DNA from: Patiria pectinifera
Lineage: Eukaryota; Echinodermata; Asteroidea; Valvatida; Asterinidae
Direction: 5' to 3'
Length of the DNA: 64,000 nucleotides
Assembly (NCBI GenBank): GCA_029964075.1
Contig: CM057141.1
Location: forward strand, 7,254,001 to 7,318,000
The notes under the pieces were generated by a model, which was given only the letters and a program-made list of their open reading frames with translations, made no database searches and was not told where the DNA came from. Below are positions 1-10,700 of the stretch, piece by piece; positions within the stretch are counted from its first letter, which is position 1; every line of letters starts with the position of its first letter. Both the position numbers and the translations under genes were made by a program.

Positions 1-1685
1 TCCCGCCGCGCCAATTTAGAAGACATCATGGTGAATATGCGGAAACTAGTCTGTGCACGGCTATGCCATCGATAGCGCTAGGCGCTAGCGCATAGCATGG
101 CTATGTATTGTGCAGGCCGAGGCGCCAGGCACGTGCTCTGTCAACTGGTCGGATTCGACATCGTAAAAATGCCAAAAAACACCGATGGAGAAAGAACATT
201 TTTGCAAGTTGATTTACAGAATTGATCTAGCTTGTCTGTGTATGTATTTTCTGTGTTCAAGAGTTCATTTTGAGATCGCACTACTCGTATTTGGAGTGAT
301 ACATGCCGTGTGTTTCCCGAAATTTTTGACCATAAAAACGGGTCTGTCGGCCAATGGTGGGCCGCTCGCCACACACGCATGCATCACACACCTCGGAGTT
401 TTGGCCAGCTCCCTGCGTCTTGACTAGCGTTGTGCATATGGTGCGAACGACCTGAATTTTCTATTATTTTTTGAAATGATCGAACGTAAATATATTGACA
501 ATAATTAAAGGTAGGTTTTATTCACTTTTTGTTACAAATTCCGTGTATAGCTTTCGTAGTGTAATGAAAATAGTTCAGGCTAAAACTTCGCATATAATAC
601 CCCATTCAATCTGCATAAAAAAAATTGGCAAAAAAAGAAGAATTTCCGGCCGACCGAACTATTTTTTTTTGCCTAATTAAGGTAGGTTTTATTCACTTTT
701 TGTGGCCATCATTTTGTGTATAGCTTTCGTAGTGCAATGAAAATAAATCAGGCTAAAACTTCGAATACTGAGGCCTAATTGAATACCCAATTCAAGCTGC
801 GTAAAAAAAAAATTGGCCAAAAACCCCCCCAAAAATCCGACCGAAATTATTATCTTTTGTGCTAAGATAATTATTGGTTAAAGTGGTAAGATATTGCCTC
901 AGATCACACCACAGAGCATCGAGAATCCAATTTTTTTCAGGGCCCTTAAGCGGGCCCCGAACCTCACGCCTATAGCTCAGAATACCGATAGCTGATTCAA
1001 TGACTCCAACCTCGCAAACGATGCTCAAATAATTATCTTTTGCTAAGAAAATATTAGTTAAAGCATGGAGGAAAGTGGTAAGAAATTACTTCAGATCACA
1101 CCACAGAACATCTAGAATCAATTTTTTTTGGGGGGCCCTTAAGCGGGCCTCGAACCCCACGCCGTAAGGGCTTCGCGGTTCGCGCTCGCACCGGTTCTGA
1201 TCAAGGTATGTCCAGCCCCCCCCCCCACTTTTGAGAAGCGATTGACGCCCCTGCATGACGCCCCCCATGAAATGTTCCAGTGCCCCCCCCCACCCCCCCA
1301 CTGAAAAATTCCTGGCTACGCCACTGTGTATAAGACGGACCAGTCAAAAACCTGGCGGACCAGTCAAAATTCTAGCCAACTGGTCCGGCTGGCCAGTCAC
1401 AAAAAAAGTTAAGGGCAACCCCTGCCCCCTCCCGCACCTCTCTACTCCCCCTCCCCGCCTCGTCTCATTCAAAACTGAATAACTTTTGTATTGCTTTAAA
1501 ATAATAGCAATTTAGAAAAGGAATCTATTTTTTTTGTGATGATCTCGAAAACAGCACAGGAAAGCAATTTAAGTTTTGATGGCCATTTGCTGTATTTATT
1601 CTTGTTGGCCTAACTAACAATATGAAATACATTGGGATTTTCAGACACTTCCACTTCAAGTTTTCTTTTGATTTCTACTATACAG
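1..1685. other. Non-coding sequence upstream of the first visible MAO exon
   Basis: I see no exon here; it is probably MAO intron. Two local duplications are visible. A segment starting gtaggttttattcacttttt occurs near 510-666 and again near 681-840. A second unit containing cagatcacaccacaga and aagcgggcc occurs near 842-965 and again near 1030-1162. A diverged reverse copy of the second unit lies near 34,530-34,625, so it belongs to a dispersed repeat family. Runs of C near 1215-1300 are low complexity. Confidence 0.6.
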
Positions 1686-4600
1686 GAAAAAAGTTGTTTG
1701 CGAGTACTATGCCAAAGCATTTGGAACAGATGAAGCGCTGCACGTGAGTAAAGTGACTTCTGAATTGGTGATGTCTCCAAGTCCAGTAAATGTAATGTTG
1801 TTTAATGCAATCCTGGAAAAGACACATGTGTCCCATTAAACCCCTTTTTCAATTTTTGTTTTGCCATTTTCAAGGGTATTTTGATATTTTTTGGTTTTAA
1901 TGCTCATGCTAATTCCATATTCGTGAGCAGAAGTGTGATGTCAAGCCCGGTTCATACTCTGCGCGAAAGCGAACGCGAATTTGTGACGTCGCGGCAAGTA
2001 TTCACGCTGCGAATTTGTAAAAGTTGAACATATTTCATCTCAGGCGAATTTTGCAGCGAATGTTTCATGACGTCAAATTGGCTTCGCATTCACATGAAGT
2101 ATGACCCGGCTTCATTTAGGCAGAAACCTCAATATTACGGGTATTTTAGCTCCAAAAGTTGCTGGAGTTGTCAATATTTCGCTGTTGTAAATTTTCTTTT
2201 CTTTGGTGTTCGATGCATATGTACATGGCAGTAAGCCAATGAGCAAACTTTTGTCACAAATGTTTTCAATGAGGACATTTTGGGTTCACCATTTGAACAG
2301 AAAACCCTAAACTGAATAGTGTCCTGAAAAGCATGGACAACTTTAAATGTTTGATAAAAGTGCACTTCTCAATAAAATTAACCTAAAAGGGATGTTTCAA
2401 ACAGTTTTCATACATTTAAGAGGAGTAGAAAGTTGCACAAAACATGTTCCTTAGAAAGATTCACCTCATGGACCCTAAATTTAAGTCATTAGACATACAC
2501 TGTTTGCATTTGGCATCCGTCATTGAGTTACTTCTGGTTACTTTAGACCAAAAAAGTCTTCCGTTTCTGGTATGGAGCTTGCGACGTGCGCGCATACCAG
2601 AAACCGGGGACTTTTTTGTTTTTGGCCTTAACTCAGTTACAATGATTGCACAAGAGATATCGCTTACGTGTATCTCTGTGGAAAAAAAAAGCACCTCAAA
2701 CATGGCTGTCATGCAAAGGGTGTATTTATAAAAAGTGATTTTACCCTTTGGCCTGGCGTTTGGTTTGACCTAATTATGATTGGCTCTCACTTTTTTTTCC
2801 TGTTGATGTCTAGCCCATTGACTATGTGGAGCTTAACTGGATGGATGAGGAATTCTCGGGTGGTTGCTACATGGCTTCCCTACCTGCAGGCGTCCTCACC
2901 CAGTTTGGCAGGTCAGAAGCTTGTATTCAGTCACAGCAGGTGGCAGATGCGGGATTGTTTTGGAGAGATAGTCGAGTTGTCGAGCAGAAGCAAATTTAAA
3001 GGGAAGATACAACATTTGCAAACATCAAAAAACGAAATGATCACTCACAAAATACTTTACTGGATTATTAGGGAATGACAGTCCAAAACATCCTGTAAAA
3101 TTGTGCCTCCTGGTGTGCTGACATTTTCAAGAAATTAACTTGTATTTTTCCAACGCTGGTCGGCCGACCAGCGTTGGAGAAAACTGGATTTTTTTCAAAA
3201 CTGCTTCTAATTTTTCATATTTAGTTATTCCGCATTTTCTTTGCAATTGATTACACACCTGTGAAGGGGTACAAGTCTGCTAGACTGATTCTCTGACCTT
3301 ACAATTCCCAAAGTCTATAAATTGTTCCGTTTCATCTTAAGTGGGGTCAGGGAACCAGACTATAAGAACATGGTTGGTTTTATTGGATTTTCCAGCATCT
3401 CCGAACCCAAACACGTGAAGCAAGTCATAGCAATATATGCTATAACATACTAATCCTCCAAATCCATTCATTTCTGAAAATTGCTGCAAAAGCAAATGTT
3501 GTACATTCCTTTTAAGGCCTTGAACAGTCAACCAAGATTCGCAACATTGCATGACACTATTTCAGGGAAGGAAATTGTGGGGTTTTGTTCCAGAAACTTG
3601 TAAAAACAATATTGGACTGGCAGATGTAGGAGGTTATAGCCACTTTCTAGATCTCCACCCCCTTCCAGAAAAGGGTACTTGACTCATGGGAGTGTTTGGG
3701 GTAGTGACACATATTACAAAACTCACAGAATCAAGGCGTAAATTTTGGTTTGCCTTTACTGGGCATTATTTTTTTACCCTTAGTGTTGTGTTGGTAAGAC
3801 ATGCAGCAAGTACGTACCACACAGCCGCAAAGTGGACCTTGTTGGTTTTCCCGCAACCCATTATTCCATGTACTGCCCAACCACCCCTGTTACGCTCTGT
3901 TAGTGTACTATTTACATGTAGGTATTGATTAAACAGGGAATAAATACAATGTTGTACAATGTAATCCAATGTAATACAATGTAATACAATGTAGTACAAT
4001 GTAATACAATGTAGTACAAGTGTTCAATGGTTAAGCATTCCTTTGCATACTAGAGAATCATGAGGATATATCCTTCCGGAACTTTAATTTCATGGCAAAT
4101 TTAAGTGAACTTCAATGGGTCTATAATGCAGAAACGCTGTGCCTTTTTTACCCTGTTTTATAATTAGCCCTTGCTTCGGACACAAGGATCAACTTTAATA
4201 TTTAATGTGGGCGTGTTCTCTTTTGCACAGGGTGATGCGGGAACCGTTAGGGCGTGTCTACTTTGCTGGTACAGAGACCGCTGACCAGTGGATGGGCTAC
4301 ATGGACGGGGCGATACAAGCTGGGGAGAGAGCTGGAAGAGAGGTCTCACATTGAAGTTTAAGATCTGGGCCCAATTGCATGGCTCTGCTAATTAACCACA
4401 GCATTCTGTGCTTACGGTCACCATTTTGTGCTAACTGTGCTAACTGCGCTAGCAGAAAAATTCTGTGCTAACGCTGTATTAAGCACAGAATCCTTATAGT
4501 TACAAGATGTATGCATGCGCATGCACATACCAAAATTCCTTGCTAACCCGTGAAACAAGCTTACCGTAACCACAGAATGCTCTGCTACAGTATTAAGCAG

Positions 4601-5630
4601 TGATTTTTCGTTAACGGTAAGCAGAGCTAAGAAATTGGGCCCAGACGGACTTTGGATCAGGCACCCATAGATAGTCTAATAGGCCGGCAAGCTCTATTGA
4701 GTGGTGAAGACATCTGCATAAGTTAGGTTAGGTTCTGGGTTCAAGTCTCACCTGAGTATTAAAAGCTCGTGAAAAAAAGTCTTAAAAGCAGTCAGCACAC
4801 AGAGCTTCTAAAAAGAAATACATAAAGGAAAACAAAATGCGGAAATTAAAATATCCTAGGTTTTCCATTACCTCTTTCTTAAATTATGTGTAATTTGGTA
4901 TCAAAATTGGCACAACCCCTCTCCCTACCCCCCATCATTTACTTTAGTTGTGCCTGATCTCTATGTCCATGGAGGCTTTCTTAGTACAGGGCCTTCAAGT
5001 TGCACTTCTGTTTGTTTTGACCGTAGATTTTGCACCAGAAGGGACTGATCAGCAAAGATGAGATATGGCAGGAAGAGCCTGAATCACTGGTAATGGCGTT
5101 GTATACGTAATCAATTTCTTGAATGTTTATGATGTCTCTGAAGCAGAATGTGGACCAACATTAAATTAAAAAACGACCCCAAGTCAAGGACCTAAAAGCT
5201 TCTCAACCCAAAACCAAGAGACAAAAATTCAGAAACCCTTTAAGCACGAGGTGATTTTGCCTTTTAAAAGCCGAGGTTTTTTTCATATTTTGAGATTTTA
5301 TTTTGAGATTTATAAGAGAGAGTTAAAATCCTGGTACAGACTTGTGCAAAAACCCGAATATAAGCTGTGTACTTGGGTTTTGTCTGAAAAGAGGGAGTCA
5401 CGGCATGCCGCCCTCCATTTGTAATCAATAGCAAGATGACACAGCGCCCTCTATGTTTGCGCACAAAGCTAATAAAAACTCTTTAACTTTTTACCATTTA
5501 GGACATCCCGGCCAAGCCATTTGATGATAGCATCGTGGAACGACTTCTACCTTCTGTACCAGGATTTCTCAAGCTGGTTGTCACGGCAACAACCCTCGTT
5601 GCTGCAGGCGCCATTGCGTTTTTTCTATAG
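1686..5630 (+). CDS. MAO: Monoamine oxidase, last five coding exons (gene truncated by window start)
   Basis: This is the C-terminal part of an amine oxidase (flavin-containing), the outer-mitochondrial-membrane enzyme that oxidatively deaminates monoamines using covalently bound FAD. Coding exons read as 1686-1743, 2814-2911, 4231-4342, 5027-5089 and 5502-5630; all junctions are GT-AG and phases agree (0, 2, 0, 0). Exon 2 of the set carries SGGCY, whose cysteine is the covalent FAD site in MAO-A and MAO-B. The next exon carries the FAD-binding signature [20 protein letters not shown]. The fourth carries [10 protein letters not shown], as in vertebrate MAO. The last exon ends in [12 protein letters not shown], then a hydrophobic helix and TAG, matching the tail anchor. 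Roughly the first 360-370 residues lie outside the window. The neighbour downstream (prolidase) is on the same strand, about 2.1 kb away. Confidence 0.95.
1905..2460 (+). repeat. Dispersed repeat, copy 1 (copy 2 at about 29,200-29,590)
   Basis: Long diverged similarity to 29,200-29,590 is visible. Both contain gagcaraagtgtgatgtca, then ggcagaaacctcaat, ttttcttttctttggyg, ccaatgagcaaac and acatttaagaggagt in the same order. No coding potential is seen. Family unknown. Confidence 0.7.
1944..2111. mobile_element. 168-bp MITE inserted in the dispersed repeat
   Basis: The paralogous repeat at 29.2 kb lacks this segment, which gives a natural empty site. The ends are inverted repeats: agcccggttcata on the left and tatgacccggct on the right. 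The trinucleotide tca flanks it at 1941-1943 and 2112-2114, fitting a 3-bp target-site duplication. There is no coding capacity, so it is non-autonomous. Superfamily uncertain. Confidence 0.65.
3945..4019. repeat. 10-bp minisatellite (tacaatgtag/a)n
   Basis: About seven degenerate tandem units of tacaatgtar are visible in a MAO intron. It is simple low-complexity sequence. Confidence 0.8.
4364..4645. mobile_element. Palindromic MITE ending in tctgggcccaatt
   Basis: The element starts just after the MAO exon that ends at 4342 and lies wholly in the intron. The left end tctgggcccaatt is matched by attgggcccaga on the right, and agcagagc-type motifs are also inverted further in. A related element with gcccaatttcacggc ends sits at 25,858-26,083. 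Confidence 0.65.
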
Positions 5631-6870
5631 CGACATGGTCTACTACCAGTTATTGTGGCACTGATAATTTCCTTACCACAAAAAACAAAATGTCGTCGAA
5701 GGCAAACTGAAGTATAAAATGCTCAGGAAATCAGCATGACTAAATGTATTGGATATTTCTCAAGATACAAAACAGAAGAGAAGTAATGAGTTAAAGTTGG
5801 TATATACATGCTTTAACAAAATTTTGATATTCTTTTCCGAGCGAAATTTAAAGGAATATAATGTACTGTAACATACAGTTTTAAAAATTGGTTTTAAATG
5901 GGGTGCTCCAGTGCAGAAATTGCGCACACTATTCAGAACAAATTAGGAGCGTCCCGCTCTTAATTCAAAAGTTGAAATGTGCTCTTAATTCAAGTTGAAA
6001 TTAATTAATTGATTACCTGTCGTGAGTGGATTTTATTTTTTGGAACAATGTCTCATTGGAAAGCTCATAACTAATGTGACAATACAGTAACTTTGTGGAG
6101 TTTCCACAAAGGAAAATTAATGTTTTCCTGTGGAAAATGCTTGAATTTTAGTTAAAAATTTTCAGCAAAGTGGATAGTCATTTTTTTACGCTCATTTTCC
6201 TTGTATGAAATATGTAATGAATTTTTAAAAAAATATAATATAGGAACCACAAATGTTATAAACCACAGAAACTGGAAAACATCGATCAAGATATCGTATG
6301 GAAATATCACTTTCATATGTTTTAATATGAAGCGTACTCCATGACTTCACAATATTATCAGCATTTTTTTTATTTTGTGAATTTGACTTACATTAACTTT
6401 GTAGAGTTTCCACAAAAGAACATTTAGTATTCGCCTCTGAACCTTAATTGCTTGACTTTTCAGACATTTTCAGCAAAGTCATAGTCTTTTTAAAGCTCAT
6501 TTTCCTTGTATGAAATATGTAATGAATTAAAAATATATAATAAATAGACCAAAAATGTTATAAAACAAAGACATATAATTGTAAAACAAAAGCAATATAA
6601 TTTTCTAACGTACATTTGCAATTATTGTTTTTCTTGAACATATCAAGAAATCTTTTTTGAAATGTGAAGCTGAAATAAAAGGTTAAACCTAAAGAGAAAG
6701 ATTTGTATTTTTAGCTATAGTTTCATCATACTCCTATATTTTGAAATAAAATCATGAAATGATGAATTCAAAGTTGAGTGATAAATGTGTACTTTTGCCG
6801 TATATTTTATAAGTTGTATTAATTATGTTCATGTGTGTGAAGAGTTCCATGATTAGATATCAAATAAAGT
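5631..6870 (+). other. MAO 3' untranslated region (predicted)
   Basis: AT-rich sequence follows the MAO stop codon. AATAAA occurs at 6674-6679 and 6863-6868; the second is followed by a T/G-rich stretch and is the likelier processing site. Inside is a diverged direct duplication of about 180 bp (near 6090-6270 and 6396-6575). Both copies share gagtttccacaaa, attttcagcaaagt and the 20-mer ttccttgtatgaaatatgta. Confidence 0.55.
6863..6868 (+). terminator. Candidate MAO polyadenylation signal AATAAA
   Basis: Canonical hexamer about 1.23 kb downstream of the MAO stop codon. An alternative hexamer lies at 6674-6679. Confidence 0.45.
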
Positions 6871-7749
6871 ACACAGCAATCGTAGAAAGAAATGTGTCCC
6901 AAATGTATTTGTTCATTTATATTGGAAATCTGTTTAAATCAAACTAGTTTGTCGTACTTTGAATCATGGAGGAATAAGAACTGAACATATCCAGCTGACA
7001 ACGCTGTTAAAATTAATTTAAATGTGCGATCTCCACTTCAGCCCAGGTTATTTGGGCAAACAGGTCACCCATTTTTGACGTTTTCCTACTTTTAAAGAAA
7101 ACCGCGGTCGATGATTTTATTAGTCACCGTCTTCTGATTCTGTTTTTTTTTTCAAACGTACGTTGCAAAGACATTGGATAGCTCTCAAAATGTATACAAT
7201 TGAAGCACAATTGTCACAATTTGTAACTTTTAAGTGTTTGTATGCAATTTCGAACATACTAGCTAAAACCCCATTTAGTATCAAAACCGACTTCAGTTCG
7301 AGTTTTAGCGCCCCGCCCCCTGGCAAATTATGCGCTTTCCAATGGAGCCATATGGCTCCATTTATAGCAGACGACTTTTACATTAAAACGCGAACGGCTA
7401 CCTTGTTCCCATCTAAATTAACCCCTGTTGTGCGTCATCACGTACCCCTGACTATCATAAATACTGAGAATAATGCGTGGAGGACTCGTTCACAATAAAA
7501 CGAGGCTGTAGTACAGCCTGATCATCAGGCATGTGTCAGGTGCTTCATCACGTGATTATGTTGAACTTTTGACCACAAATCCTGTGATCGCTATTGTTGT
7601 ATTGTTCACATGTTATATTGAAGTTCAGGGATCGGCTTGCTAGATATAGCTCACACCGCGCCGTACCGTCACACGGCTTGCATCATTCGGTCATAATCGG
7701 CCCATTTGACTGAAGTTCATCTTCAAGAACAAGACAGAAACTAGTAATC

Positions 7750-10700
7750 ATGCCACCTGCGTAAGTATGGAATATGGATGGGAAAAAATGTAGCAATCCA
7801 TGGCATTATGACTGAGTTCGTTGGTTGTGTACAAAGTCAATGGAGAGTCGAGTACATTTTCTAACAAAATCATGAACATTGGGAATGTTTTCAAAGTTTT
7901 GTAAAAAGAATTACTTTATAGCCCCTCAGTGTGTGTGACCGGAAGAGTTACTCCTAGAACTATGAATAATGCTCTGCTCCCATAGTTCTAGGAGTATGGC
8001 AGAGCCGCACTAGTGGGGCCGGAAACAATGTTGCAACTTGAAGTCACTTCAGCGGTTGTGTACAATGTACAAAGTCTATGGAATTGGAGGGTCAACATGG
8101 TCAAGAAAATTCGTTACGGCAGCCGTAACGCATTTCCCATTTTCGGAGCAACTAAAGAATGCAGGGCCACGCCAGAGCAAGGTTTTTTATTTTGCTTGGA
8201 GGTGTGGATGGATAGGAATTACTAATAGGTTGACAATATATAATATGCAAACCTTCAAAAAGTGCTAAGTACAGCGAATGCACTTGTCTTCTAAGCTTCT
8301 CATGAAGGATCTGAAGGGAGGGCGCGCTTGTAAATGTGTTGGGGGAGTCGCGGAGACGCGGGGCACTGGAGTCGCGGAGTCGCAGAGACACGTGCCGATA
8401 GAGGGCGCAATTCTCGGCGGTATTTTTTTGAGAACGAAACATCCATATCCATTTTAAATGGGCTCGCAAATAAGGAAGGGAGGAGGGCGATGGGGCACTG
8501 GAGTCGCGGAGGCGCAGAGTCGCGGAGATGCGGGGTACTGGAGTCGCGGAGTTGCGGAGTCGCAGAGACACGCGCCGATAGAGGGCGCAATTCTCGGCGG
8601 TATTTTTTTGAGAACGAAACATCCATATCCATTTTAAATGGGCTCGCAAATTAGGAAGGGAGGAGGGCGATGGGGCACTGGAGTCGCGGAGGCGCAGAGT
8701 CGCGGAGACGCGGGGCACTGGAGTCGCGGAGGCGCGGAGTCACAGAGACACACGCCGGTAGAGGGCGCAATTCTCGGAGATATCGACTGCGGCTCCACGC
8801 CTCCACGATCGATTTTCAGAGGTAGGTCGACTGCGGCTCCACGCAGCCGTACGGAGGCGCAGATTTAGAGTAAAGTGGCCCTGCATTCTATAGTTGTACC
8901 CCATTTTCTATCGTTACGGTAGTACTGCAACTTTGATAAAAACATGAGAAGAAAATATAAAATTAGAAGGAAAAAAGTGAATTTGAACGTTTTGAAATTC
9001 GGACTTTATTTCCCTTTTAAAAAAATCCTCCAAAGCCTCAGGTTGAAAAAGGAAAAAAATTTGAGTGCAAAACTGAGATGCGAACCCGCAACCTCGCGGT
9101 GCAAAATCCTACCCTCTATCGACTGAGCTGTTGCACTGCCCGCTTAAACTTTGGGAAACAAATAATTATATACCTGCGTGCGTATCAAAAAAGTATCGTA
9201 GAGGGCGCTAAACAATGGCTGCCGTAACGATAGCCACTTCGAATTATCTAAATAGTACATGTATTTCCTAACAAAATTGGAAACGTTTCTCAATCTGAGT
9301 TCCAGATTCATGTCTTAATCTTCATTTTTGCAATGACTGACAGGTCTGCATTCAGATGATATGTGAAGAAAAAAGTTGCAACATTCTTTGGGGTCTACCC
9401 GATGTTTCCCACTACCAATGTTCCCCGAAATCCTAAGGATTAGGGTTAGGGTTAGGGTGATAGGGTAGGAATTTCGGGGAACATCGGTATTGGGGAACAT
9501 AGGTATGCACCCCATTCTTTCCCTGGTCATGAACGCCATATGGAAAAGGCAGTGGCTATATTGTTACGGCAGTCGATCGTCTGGTTCCCTGACCTGACAA
9601 TATTCAACATCAGGATCTTTGGCTCTTGGAACGAAACTGTCAACCAAATGGCATTTGAAATGGTTCTCAGACTGTATTTACCTTTTAAAACAAAATCTTC
9701 CAAAGCCACGGATTACGATAAAGAAAAAGAAATTATCTACTTTGATAAAAAGTAGGGTTGATTAAAATCATAAAAGTAAATATTAAAAGAAAACAAGGGA
9801 GAAAAAAAAAAAACAGTTCAGCGTAGCGCAGATTTGATCCCGGGGGCATCAGCATGGTGGTTGAGCATTTAACCAATCGAGCTACCAAAGCGCTCTGGTT
9901 GGAAGGGCAGTTATAAATGTTAGGTGTTTTGCCATAACGATTGCAGTTAAAAATCGCGTTATGGCTGTCGTCACAATAGCCACTACATGTACGTGTGGAA
10001 AAAAATGCTAGCGCTGCAACATCATGATCATCACTTTTTAATTTTGGCCTATTTCAAAACAAATGAAAGGGTTTGGTCTTTGGAGGGTGGCATCATGAAA
10101 TATAAAATTTATTTGTGTTATATTGTGTAGTCTGAGACTAGAAGGACTTGATGAATCACTTTTTTTTAATAACATTTGGACACTACATGTATATTACCAG
10201 ATCATTTACAAATGTTTGGGAAAAAAAGGTGATTCGTAGAACTAGTCCTGTAAGTTTGTAGTTACTCTGACCATGGTTATACCGGTAGTTGAGTTTGATG
10301 GATTTTCCTCACTTTAGCTACAAAATACAAATCAAATTTATCCTCGTGCATGTGCTCAATAACTTGAAAAGCGCTGAGACAAAAAAATTGTAACCTCAGA
10401 CAGTTTGACTGCTCACTTCGCGAAGTGTACAAATTTACTGTATTGTGTTTTCTTGAAAATGGTACAACTTTGTTAATGATCAGTTGTAAATAACTGCATG
10501 AACTGAAGCGCTAAAACTCCTTTTTAAAAACATTTCCATCTTTGATCAGTTGTACTCCCCTTGACTTTTACTTCATAAAACAAAACATAAAATAACCTCC
10601 CAACCGAGTGATTTTGTCCAACTTTCACTTGGGAGGTAACACACTGAGTATACAGTGTTCAAACATCGGTGAAGGGCAAAAACCTAATTTGATTTATATC

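Noticed and set aside
8152..8718. Long open frame (188 codons, minus) over the GC-rich tandem repeat
   Set aside because: Both strands are open for the same reason (repeat composition); the peptide repeats with the 180-bp unit and lies inside a prolidase intron.
9438..9458. Telomere or chromosome end
   Set aside because: Only three to four TTAGGG units, inside an intron and framed by a small inverted repeat.
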